Positions 57,413 to 64,000 of a stretch of 64,000 nucleotides of DNA are shown here, in pieces; position 1 is the stretch's first letter, and every line of letters starts with the position of its first letter. The translations under genes were made by a program, and so were the position numbers. The notes below the pieces were generated by a model that was not told where the DNA came from, ran no database searches, and saw only the letters and a program-made list of their open reading frames with translations. Origin of the DNA: Actinomadura mexicana (lineage in GTDB: Bacteria > Actinomycetota > Actinomycetes > Streptosporangiales > Streptosporangiaceae); assembly GCF_900188105.1 (NCBI RefSeq), contig NZ_FZNP01000005.1, forward strand, positions 124,001 to 188,000. Reading direction: 5' to 3'.

Positions 57413-57690
57413 GGACGAGCAGTCGCATGGCAGGCACTGATGGGGACGCCTGCCGCCGCACGCAGCCATGAGCGACCCGGGGACGGTGCGAGCCCGGGGG
57501 CGAGCCCGGCGGTCTGATCACCCCGGAGCCGCCGGAAGAACCGCCCCGCCGAGGGGCTCAGTAGATCCGGCCGCCCAGACTGGAACGAAGCGGGCCGCGC
57601 CGTCAGGCACGGTCAAGGAGGGTGGTACCGCGGGGCAGCCGCCTCGTCCCTCCGGTCAACGTGTTCGCGTCGATCCGGAGGTCCGCCATC
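57413..57690 (+). promoter_or_regulatory. T-box leader of ileS, translational type, Ile (ATC) specifier
   Basis: The conserved T-box sequence AGGGTGGTACCGCGG lies at 57619-57633. Stem I is short: CCGGCGG (57506-57512) pairs with CCGCCGG (57529-57535). The loop carries ATC at 57517-57519, an isoleucine codon, as specifier. CCCTCCGG (57648-57655) can pair either with the GGAGGG at the T-box (antisequestrator) or with CCGGAGG (57675-57681), which is the Shine-Dalgarno of ileS. Uncharged tRNA(Ile) would favour the first pairing and free the ribosome site. TAAAGT near 57404 may be the -10. There is no terminator, so control is translational. Confidence 0.9.
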
Positions 57691-60600
57691 GTGAGCCGAG
57701 GTTTTCGGCCGCTGCCCGCGCAGGTCGATCTGCCCGCCCTGGAGCGGGACATGCTGCGCCGCTGGCAGGAGAACAAGGTCTTCGAGCGGTCGCTGGAGCG
57801 CACCGCTTCCGGGACCCCCTGGGTGTTCTACGAGGGGCCCCCGACCGCCAACGGGATGCCCGGCGTCCACCACGTCGAGGCCCGCGTCTTCAAGGACGTC
57901 TTCCCGCGCTTCAAGACCATGAAGGGCCACCACGTCCCGCGCAAGGCCGGCTGGGACTGCCACGGCCTGCCCGTCGAGGTCGCCGTCGAGAAGGAGCTCG
58001 GCCTCACCGGCAAGAAGGACATCGAGGAGTACGGCGTCGCGGAGTTCAACGCCCGCTGCCGCGAGTCGGTCCTGCGCCACGTGGACGCCTTCGAGGAGAT
58101 GACCGAGCGGATGGGCTACTGGGTCAACACCGACCAGGCCTACCGCACGATGGACCCCGAGTACGTCGAGGCCGTCTGGTGGTCCCTGAAGCAGGTGTTC
58201 GACAAGGGCCTGCTGTTCCGCGACTTCCGCATCACGCCGTACTGCCCGCGCTGCGGGACGGGCCTGTCGGACCACGAGCTGGGCCAGCCCGGCGGGTACG
58301 AGACCGTGTCCAGCCCGTCGGTGTTCGTGCGGATGCCCGTCACCTCCGGCCCGCTGGCCGAGATGGGCGCCGCCCTGCTGATCTGGACGACGACCCCCTG
58401 GACCCTGGTGTCGAACACAGCGGTGGCCGTCCACCCCGACGTCACGTACGTGGCCGCCCGGCCGCAGGGGTCGGACGAGGTGCTCGTGGTCGCCGAACCC
58501 CTGGTCGACCAGGTCCTCGGCGAGGGCGCCGAGCGGCTCGCCACGTTCCAGGGCACCGAGCTTGAGCGGACCCCCTACCGGCGGCCGTTCGACCTGGTCG
58601 ACATCCCCGACGCGCACTACGTCGTCCTGGGCGACTACGTCACCGTCGAGGACGGCACCGGGCTCGTCCACCAGGCCCCCGCGTTCGGCGGCGACGACAT
58701 GACCGTCTGCAAGCGCTACGGCATGCCGATCGTCAACCCGATCGGGCCGGACGGGCGGTTCCTGCGCGAGGTGCCCCTGGTCGGCAACAAGTTCTTCAAG
58801 GACGCCGACGAGCCGCTCACCGACGACCTACGCGCGCGCGGGCTGCTGTTCCGCGGCGGGCACTTCGACCACAGCTACCCCCACTGCTGGCGCTGCCACA
58901 CGCCGCTGCTCTACTACGCGCTCCCGGCCTGGTACATCCGCACCACGCAGATCAAGGACCGGCTGCTGGAGGAGAACGAGAAGACCAACTGGTACCCCGA
59001 GACCGTCAAGCACGGCCGGTACGGGGAGTGGCTGCGCAACAACGTCGACTGGTCACTGTCCCGCAGCCGCTACTGGGGAACTCCGCTCCCCCTGTGGGTC
59101 TGCGGCGAGGACGAGGAGCACGTCACCTGCGTCGGGTCGCTCAAGGAACTGGGCGAGCTGGCGGGCGGCGACCTGTCCGCGCTCGACCCGCACCGCCCGT
59201 ACGTGGACGACGTCGCGTTCCCCTGCCCGCAGTGCGGGGCGGAGGCGCGCCGCGTCCCGGACGTCATCGACGCCTGGTACGACTCCGGGTCCATGCCGTT
59301 CGCGCAGTGGGGCGCCCCCCACCGCAACAACGACGTCTTCGAGGACGCCTACCCGGCCCAGTACATCTGCGAGGCCCAGGACCAGACCCGCGGATGGTTC
59401 TACTCGCTCATGGCCGTCGGCACGCTGGTGTTCGACCGGTCGTCCTACGAGAACGTCGTGTGCCTCGGCCTGATCCTCGCCGAGGACGGCCGCAAGATGA
59501 GCAAGCACCTCGGCAACGTGCTCCGCCCCATCCCGCTGATGGACCAGCACGGCGCCGACGCGGTGCGCTGGTACATGGCCGCGAGCGGGCTGCCGTGGGC
59601 GTCGCGCCGCGTCGGGCACGGCGCCCTTGAGGAGATCGTCCGCAAGGTCCTCCTCACCTACTGGAACACCGCGTCCTTCTTCGTCCTGTACGCGAACGCG
59701 GCGCAGGCGCAGGGGCGCGCGTGGACGCCCGACCGGCTGCCCGAGGCCCCCGCCCCCGCCGACCGCCCGCTCCTGGACCGCTGGGCGCTCGCCGAGCTGC
59801 ACCGCACCGTCCGCGAGGTCGACGCCGCGCTGGAGGAGTTCGACACCGCCCGCGCGGGACGCCGGCTCTCGCAGTTCGTGGACGACCTGTCCAACTGGTA
59901 CGTGCGGCGCTCCCGGCGGCGCTTCTGGGAGGGTCCGGAGACGCCCGAGGGCTCCGCCGCGTTCGCGACGCTCTACGAGTGCCTGGAGACCCTCACACGG
60001 CTGATGGCGCCGATCGTCCCGTTCATCACCGACCACGTCTGGGACGTGATCCGCCCCGAGGACGGCCCCGGGTCGGTGCACCTCGCCGACTGGCCCGCCG
60101 TCGACGAGAGCCTCCTCGACGAGGAGCTGACCGAGCGGATGGCGCTCGTCCGCCGGCTGGTCGAGCTCGGCCGGTCCGCGCGGGCCGCCAGCGGCGTGCG
60201 GACCCGGCAGCCCCTCGGCCGCGCCCTGGTCGGCGCCCCCGGCTGGTCCGCGCTGCCCGAGCAGCTGCGCGCGCAGATCTCCGAGGAGCTGAACGTACTC
60301 GGCTTCGAGGAGCTGTCCTCGATCGGCGGCGACCTGGTCGAGTACGAGGTCAAGCCCAACTTCCGCGAGCTGGGCAAGCGGTACGCCAAGGACACCCCGA
60401 AGGTCGCCAAGGCGATCACCTCCGCGGATCCGGCCGCCCTCGTCCGGGCGGTGCGGGCGGGCTCGGCGCAGGTCGAGGCCGACGGCGTCGGCGCGGTGCC
60501 GCTCGGCCCGGACGACGTGATCGTCACCGAGCGCCCGCGCAGCGGCTGGGCGGTCGAGAGCGCCGCCGGCGAGACGGTCGCGCTCGACCTCACCGTCACG

Positions 60601-60864
60601 CCCGAGCTGCGCCGCGCGGGACTGGTGCGGGAGGCCGTCCGGCTCGTCCAGGAGGGCCGCAAGGCGGCCGGGCTGGAGGTCACCGACCGCATCGACCTGT
60701 GGTGGGAGGCCACCGGCACCGACCTCGCCGAGGCGCTGCGCGCCCACGGCGACGAGGTCGCCGCCGAGGTGCTCGCCGCCACGGTGGCCGAGGGCCGCCC
60801 CGAGGGCCTGACCGCCACCCGCGACGAGGACCTCGGGCTCACGTACTACCTCCGCAAGGCGTGA
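57691..60864 (+). CDS. ileS: Isoleucyl-tRNA synthetase
   Basis: Charges tRNA(Ile). It has 1057 residues, the long eukaryote-like type found in actinobacteria. The HIGH-type motif is GPPTANGMPGVHHVEARVFK (near residue 50) and the KMSKS-type motif is EDGRKMSKHLGNVLRPI (near 600). The editing domain contains IWTTTPWTLVSNTAVAVHPD. The anticodon-binding and C-terminal domains are complete, ending DEDLGLTYYLRKA. GTG 57691 is nine bases after GGAGG, the site controlled by the T-box; earlier in-frame codons fall inside the leader. IleS enzymes of this clade are often naturally tolerant to mupirocin, an inference here. Confidence 0.96.
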   Translation: MSRGFRPLPAQVDLPALERDMLRRWQENKVFERSLERTASGTPWVFYEGPPTANGMPGVHHVEARVFKDVFPRFKTMKGHHVPRKAGWDCHGLPVEVAVEKELGLTGKKDIEEYGVAEFNARCRESVLRHVDAFEEMTERMGYWVNTDQAYRTMDPEYVEAVWWSLKQVFDKGLLFRDFRITPYCPRCGTGLSDHELGQPGGYETVSSPSVFVRMPVTSGPLAEMGAALLIWTTTPWTLVSNTAVAVHPDVTYVAARPQGSDEVLVVAEPLVDQVLGEGAERLATFQGTELERTPYRRPFDLVDIPDAHYVVLGDYVTVEDGTGLVHQAPAFGGDDMTVCKRYGMPIVNPIGPDGRFLREVPLVGNKFFKDADEPLTDDLRARGLLFRGGHFDHSYPHCWRCHTPLLYYALPAWYIRTTQIKDRLLEENEKTNWYPETVKHGRYGEWLRNNVDWSLSRSRYWGTPLPLWVCGEDEEHVTCVGSLKELGELAGGDLSALDPHRPYVDDVAFPCPQCGAEARRVPDVIDAWYDSGSMPFAQWGAPHRNNDVFEDAYPAQYICEAQDQTRGWFYSLMAVGTLVFDRSSYENVVCLGLILAEDGRKMSKHLGNVLRPIPLMDQHGADAVRWYMAASGLPWASRRVGHGALEEIVRKVLLTYWNTASFFVLYANAAQAQGRAWTPDRLPEAPAPADRPLLDRWALAELHRTVREVDAALEEFDTARAGRRLSQFVDDLSNWYVRRSRRRFWEGPETPEGSAAFATLYECLETLTRLMAPIVPFITDHVWDVIRPEDGPGSVHLADWPAVDESLLDEELTERMALVRRLVELGRSARAASGVRTRQPLGRALVGAPGWSALPEQLRAQISEELNVLGFEELSSIGGDLVEYEVKPNFRELGKRYAKDTPKVAKAITSADPAALVRAVRAGSAQVEADGVGAVPLGPDDVIVTERPRSGWAVESAAGETVALDLTVTPELRRAGLVREAVRLVQEGRKAAGLEVTDRIDLWWEATGTDLAEALRAHGDEVAAEVLAATVAEGRPEGLTATRDEDLGLTYYLRKA

Positions 60865-60979
60865 GCCCCTCCGCCGCGGCCCGCCCCTCCGGGCCCGGCC
60901 GCGGCGGAGGCTTTCGCGGTTTTGGCGAAATTTCAGGATGGGGTTCTTCGCGACACATCGCGTTTGCGATGATGGACCC

Positions 60980-61756
60980 GTGAATCTTCCCGAGCAGCCG
61001 TCCGGTTCCGAGCCGCCCGCGCGTCCCTCCTCCGCGAGCATGCGCGCGTCGGACGCCGATCGTGACGAGGTCGCCGACCGCCTGCGCGAGGCCCTGGCCG
61101 AGGGGCGCATCACGCCGGAGGAGCACGCCGAGCGCATCGACGCCGTCTACAACGCCAAGACCTACGCCGAACTGGAGCCCGTGCTCAGCGACCTGCCCTC
61201 GCAGCACATGCCGCGACCCCGGGTCGACCTGCGCAAGGAGCAGGCACCCGCCCCGCCCTCGCCGCAGTCGCCGCACCTCGTGGCGGTGTTCAGCGGGGCG
61301 GAGCGCAAGGGGCGCTGGCTGGTCGAGCCGACCACCACCGTCACCTGCGTGTTCGGCGGCGCGGAGGTGGACTTCCGGCAGGCGGTCCTCAGCAGGAACG
61401 AGGTGACCCTCGCGGTGACCTGCGTGTTCGGCGGCGTGAACATCGTGGTGCCGCCGGGTGTGCGGGTCGTCGGCTCCAACTTCGCGATCTTCGGCGGCAC
61501 CGACCTGCCCGAGGACGACACCACGGATCCGGACGCGCCCGTCATCCGGCTGACCGGGGTGCTGCTGTTCGGCGGCGTCTCGGTCGAGCGCAGGGCCGTG
61601 GGCGAGAAGCGCGGCCGCGCCCGGCACCGGGAGCGCCACCAGCTTCACCGTGGACACCAGGAACTGCACGGTGGCCACCAGGAACACCGCGAGCGGCGCG
61701 ACGCGCGCCGGGACCGCCTCCGCGAGCTGCGCGACGAACGGCACCACGGCCGCTGA
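60980..61756 (+). CDS. DUF1707 protein with LiaF-like C-terminal domain and His/Arg-rich tail
   Basis: A 258-residue actinobacterial protein. The DUF1707 domain (about residues 20-75) reads MRASDADRDEVADRLREALA and ITPEEHAERIDAVYNAKTYA. A second domain rich in VTCVFGGAEVDFRQA and VTCVFGGVNIVVPPGVRVVG repeats follows; it resembles the beta-helical LiaF/YvqF C-terminal domain linked to cell-envelope stress. The last 48 residues contain nine His and many Arg. No membrane helix is seen, so it is probably cytoplasmic. GTG 60980 is used; it lacks a good ribosome site and may be near the transcription start. Confidence 0.85.
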   Translation: MNLPEQPSGSEPPARPSSASMRASDADRDEVADRLREALAEGRITPEEHAERIDAVYNAKTYAELEPVLSDLPSQHMPRPRVDLRKEQAPAPPSPQSPHLVAVFSGAERKGRWLVEPTTTVTCVFGGAEVDFRQAVLSRNEVTLAVTCVFGGVNIVVPPGVRVVGSNFAIFGGTDLPEDDTTDPDAPVIRLTGVLLFGGVSVERRAVGEKRGRARHRERHQLHRGHQELHGGHQEHRERRDARRDRLRELRDERHHGR

Positions 61757-61795
61757 CCCCGGACGGCTCCGGCCGCCCGGGACTCAGCCGGATAC

Positions 61796-61885
61796 GAGCC
61801 TGGCCCGTTCGAGCCTGGCCCGTTCGAGCCTGGCCCGTTCGAGCCTGGCCCGTTCGAGCCTGGCCCGTTCGAGCCTGGCCTGTAC
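61796..61885. repeat. 15-bp minisatellite between convergent genes
   Basis: Six tandem units of GAGCCTGGCCCGTTC: five perfect (61796-61870), the sixth with two changes (61871-61885). The array lies 40 bases past the DUF1707 stop and 15 bases from the stop of the convergent gene, so neither protein includes it. Confidence 0.95.
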
Positions 61886-61899
61886 GAGCCGGGGCGGGG

Positions 61900-63288
61900 T
61901 CAGTCGCGGGCGTGCTCGCGGTCGGGCTGGCAGACCAGGCAGGGCGTGCAGCCCCGGGCCTTGGCGTCCGCGCGCGACAGCGACTCCAGGTCGTCGGCCT
62001 CGTCGCCGATGTCCTCGATGAGGGCGCAGTCGACGCGGTGGTAGCGCTTGGTGCCGCTCAGGATGCGCACCTGCGGGCCGTCGGCGCCGGCCTCGCCCGC
62101 CGCGTCGCCTGCGGACGGCTCGGGCTCGCTCTCCCCGGCGAGTTCGGCGCCCGACGGCTCGTGCTCGGGCGCGGGGGCGTCCTCCGCGTCGGAGTCGCCG
62201 AACGGTGCGGCGCCGAGGTCGGCGGTGACGTCCGGCGGCGCGGATTCGGTCGCAGCGCCCCGTTCCGCACTACGCCGGGCCTCGGCCTCGGCATCGGCGG
62301 GTTCGGCCCTCTCCGGCGCCGTGGAGGCCTCCTCGGCGCCGTCGCCGGAAGCGAACAGGCCCGCGACGGGCATGTCGGTGCGGGTGGGACCGGCCGTGGT
62401 CCGCTTCGGGGCGCCGGGGTCCTCGGCGCTCCGGTCGTCGGCTTCGTCGGCGGCCGGCTCGCCGGTCCGCGGAATCTCCGCCGTCATGTCAAAGGCACCG
62501 GGCTTGTCGAACGCACCGGGCTCGTCAGAGGCGCCGGGCTCGTCGAAGGCGCCGGGCTTCTCGAAGGCGCCGGGCTTGTCGAACGAGGTGGGGGCGGGCT
62601 TGGCGAGGCCCGCGAGGCCGCTCTCGGATCGCTCGGCGCCGGGCTTGCGGGTGGCGGGTGCGGTCCCCGCCGCCTTGCTCGCATCCGACTTGCTCGCATC
62701 CGAGGACGCGGGTGCCGACGCCGCCGCGCGCGCCGCGAGTGCGGTGTCGGGCAGGCAGGCGGTGCAGGGGCTGAACCCCTCCTCCTTGGCCTCGGCGTAG
62801 GTGAGCTCCTCGGTGTCACGGCCGGCGAGCTGCCGGCAGGTGTCGAGGTGGTAGCGCTTGCGGCCGCGGACGACGAAGACCAGCGTGTCGTCGGGGACGT
62901 CGACGGCGGGGGCGGGGATCTCGACCTCGTCGCCGGTGGGGTCGGCCGGGGGCTTGGCCTCCACGGCGCCCTGCGCGTCCTTGGCCGGAGCGGACGCGGC
63001 CGGGGCGCTCTCCCGGCGCTTGGCCCGCTTGTCCTTCTTGGCCTTCTGCGCCTTCTTGCTCGGGCGGGCCGGGCCCGGCGACGCACCCGGGCCGAACAGC
63101 TCCTTGCGCCGCAGGAACACCCCGATGGCCAGGCACACCGCGGAGACGATGCTGACGGCGATCGAGATGTAGATCACCACCAGGGCGTCCAGGCCGAAGA
63201 CCTGGGCGCTGTCTCCGTTGCCCGCGACGATTCCCGCTACCAGCAGGGCGATCGCCACCACCACGAGAACGCCACTCAGGATGATCAC
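61900..63288 (-). CDS. Membrane-anchored protein with two Cys-His (Ada-like zinc) modules
   Basis: A 462-residue protein with two N-terminal membrane helices (about residues 4-24 and 34-58), then a basic linker. Module 1 (about 135-180) has RGRKRYHLDTCRQLAGRD and EGFSPCTACLPD. A disordered linker of about 230 residues follows, including a six-residue FDKPGA repeat. Module 2 is at the C-terminus: SGTKRYHRVDCALIEDIGDE, then ARGCTPCLVCQPD. Each module has the pattern YH-x(3)-C ... PC-x(2)-C, as in metal-binding domains of the Ada type. Function unknown. ATG 63288 is the best start. It converges with the DUF1707 gene and lies downstream of divIVA. Confidence 0.82.
   Translation of the reverse strand: MIILSGVLVVVAIALLVAGIVAGNGDSAQVFGLDALVVIYISIAVSIVSAVCLAIGVFLRRKELFGPGASPGPARPSKKAQKAKKDKRAKRRESAPAASAPAKDAQGAVEAKPPADPTGDEVEIPAPAVDVPDDTLVFVVRGRKRYHLDTCRQLAGRDTEELTYAEAKEEGFSPCTACLPDTALAARAAASAPASSDASKSDASKAAGTAPATRKPGAERSESGLAGLAKPAPTSFDKPGAFEKPGAFDEPGASDEPGAFDKPGAFDMTAEIPRTGEPAADEADDRSAEDPGAPKRTTAGPTRTDMPVAGLFASGDGAEEASTAPERAEPADAEAEARRSAERGAATESAPPDVTADLGAAPFGDSDAEDAPAPEHEPSGAELAGESEPEPSAGDAAGEAGADGPQVRILSGTKRYHRVDCALIEDIGDEADDLESLSRADAKARGCTPCLVCQPDREHARD
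62488..62585 (-). repeat. 18-bp tandem repeat coding for FDKPGA hexapeptides
   Basis: About five units of 18 bases within the linker of the two-module protein encode FDKPGA, FEKPGA, FDEPGA, SDEPGA and FDKPGA in succession. Units differ by a few substitutions that alternate Lys and Glu, balancing charge. Confidence 0.85.
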
Positions 63289-63441
63289 AGGGTCACTCCC
63301 ACTCGTTCAGACCGCTAGGCTCCGGGCCGCGCGAAAAAGCCGGCGGCCGGCCCAGGGCACGACCGCCAGGCGCCGCGGGGATGGCGGCGCGCCATCCCCG
63401 GCGCGGCGATCGGAACGACACTATCGCCTGAGGCGTCCGTG

Positions 63442-64000
63442 TCAGCGCCTGTCGTGCGGCGGGTTGTCGCCGCCGGAGTGGAAAGCGCCCGTCGCCGAGT
63501 GCTGGACCTGCTGGGCGTGCTCGGGCGCGGGGAACGTGCCCGGCGCCGGCGCGCCGCCGCCGTTGCGGTTCTCGGCGTGCGGCAATGCGTTCTGCGGGCC
63601 CGTCGGCGGACCGACCTGGGGCGTGTTCTGCTGCGTCTGCACGGGGGCCGCGCCCGGGACGGCGGCGAACGCGCCGGTCTCGGTGCTGCCCGCCTCCAGG
63701 TCGCGCAGCTGGCCTTCCAGGTAGACCTTCAGGCGGCTGCGGTACTCGCGCTCGAAGGCGCGCAGGTTGTCGACCTCGCGCTCGAGCTCCTCGCGCTGCT
63801 GCACGAGCGAGCCCATGACCTGGCGGTGCCGCTCCTGGGCGTCGCGGTCGAGGGCCTCGGCGCGGGAGCGGGCCTCGCTGACGATCTGGTCGGCCTGCCG
63901 GCGGGCCTTGCCGAGGATCTCCTCGGCCTCGCGGCGGGCGCGGCCGAGCGTCTCGTCGGCCTCGCGCCGGGCGTCGGCGATCGCCTGGTCGGCGGTCTGC
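63442..64000 (-). CDS. divIVA: DivIVA/Wag31 cell-division and polar-growth protein, 5' end beyond the window
   Basis: The C-terminal 185 residues of DivIVA (Wag31), the coiled-coil scaffold that marks cell poles and directs tip growth in actinobacteria. The visible part begins QTADQAIADARREADETLGR and continues through ARREAEEILGKARRQADQIV, an unbroken heptad coiled coil. REELEREVDNLRAFEREYRS and LKVYLEGQLRDLEAGS follow, then a Pro/Gly/Gln-rich tail ending NPPHDRR. The N-terminal membrane-binding domain lies past the right edge. The stop is at 63442. The gap to the previous gene (63289-63441) holds no other gene. Confidence 0.94.
   Translation of the reverse strand, partial: QTADQAIADARREADETLGRARREAEEILGKARRQADQIVSEARSRAEALDRDAQERHRQVMGSLVQQREELEREVDNLRAFEREYRSRLKVYLEGQLRDLEAGSTETGAFAAVPGAAPVQTQQNTPQVGPPTGPQNALPHAENRNGGGAPAPGTFPAPEHAQQVQHSATGAFHSGGDNPPHDRR

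Noticed and set aside
61796..61885. CRISPR or coding repeat (LARSS frame)
   Set aside because: Contiguous 15-bp units without spacers, located between two convergent stops; the frame through it has no start support.

Overview
The window is a contiguous piece of a high-GC actinobacterial chromosome. Several features point this way: a Wag31/DivIVA C-terminus, the dual-substrate isomerase PriA in a his operon with no trpF, a Trp-associated membrane protein of the TIGR02234 type, DUF1707 and TIGR03085 proteins, a VKOR/DsbA disulfide system, many GTG starts and 4-base stop/start overlaps. From memory, the backbone order (pyk, gltBD, lgt, trpABC, his genes, dnaE, lspA, ileS, divIVA) matches Streptomyces and relatives. 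Protein content and tandem repeats look most like Actinomadura/Thermomonosporaceae, but that placement is inference. I see no rRNA, tRNA, phage or IS genes and no CRISPR.

Layout. 0-5 kb: 3' part of pyruvate kinase with two overlapping DasR-type (dre) boxes upstream, a DJ-1/PfpI protein divergent from an AraC-type regulator, a hypothetical protein and a PLP decarboxylase. 5-11.6 kb: glutamate synthase gltB-gltD, again with a dre-like palindrome upstream. 11.6-18.1 kb: envelope genes (two tandem paralogous anchored proteins, a VIT-family transporter, lgt, two DsbA-like oxidoreductases, VKOR). 18.3-23.1 kb: trpA, trpB, trpC, a DUF2752 protein, an orphan response regulator with a degenerate receiver, and the TIGR02234 protein. 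23.1-23.9 kb: a repeat-filled intergenic region. 23.9-40 kb: accessory genes (cold-shock protein, TIGR03085 protein, heterodimeric ABC exporter, HEAT-like protein, lipoproteins, HTH_42 protein, two-subunit acyl-CoA dehydrogenase, CocE hydrolase, LLM oxidoreductase, ATP-grasp ligase). 40-45.4 kb: the his operon hisD-hisC-hisB-(56-aa membrane protein)-hisH-priA-hisF, read leftwards. 45.4-49 kb: PhzF, LON-domain protein, YbaK deacylase, DUF2567 protein and a leaderless hypothetical gene. 49-64 kb: dnaE1, a chorismate mutase/azlCD operon behind a putative attenuator, rluD-type synthase, lspA, a DksA-like protein, ileS under a translational T-box, a DUF1707 protein, an anchored protein with two Cys-His modules, and divIVA at the right edge.

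How the genes work together. TrpA/B/C, PriA and the his genes cover parts of tryptophan and histidine synthesis. PriA serves both pathways. trpE and hisI, which in many actinobacteria lie between hisF and the TIGR02234 gene, are absent; about 17 kb of unrelated genes fills that place. Lgt and LspA process lipoproteins, and several small lipoproteins are encoded nearby. VKOR would re-oxidise the two DsbA-like proteins.

The most interesting signals are regulatory or structural. They are a leaderless leader peptide plus terminator before chorismate mutase, a T-box before ileS with an ATC specifier and mutually exclusive pairings at the Shine-Dalgarno, a dispersed ~93-bp repeat whose two copies show a compensatory base-pair change in a hairpin, and dre-like sites before both pyk and gltB.
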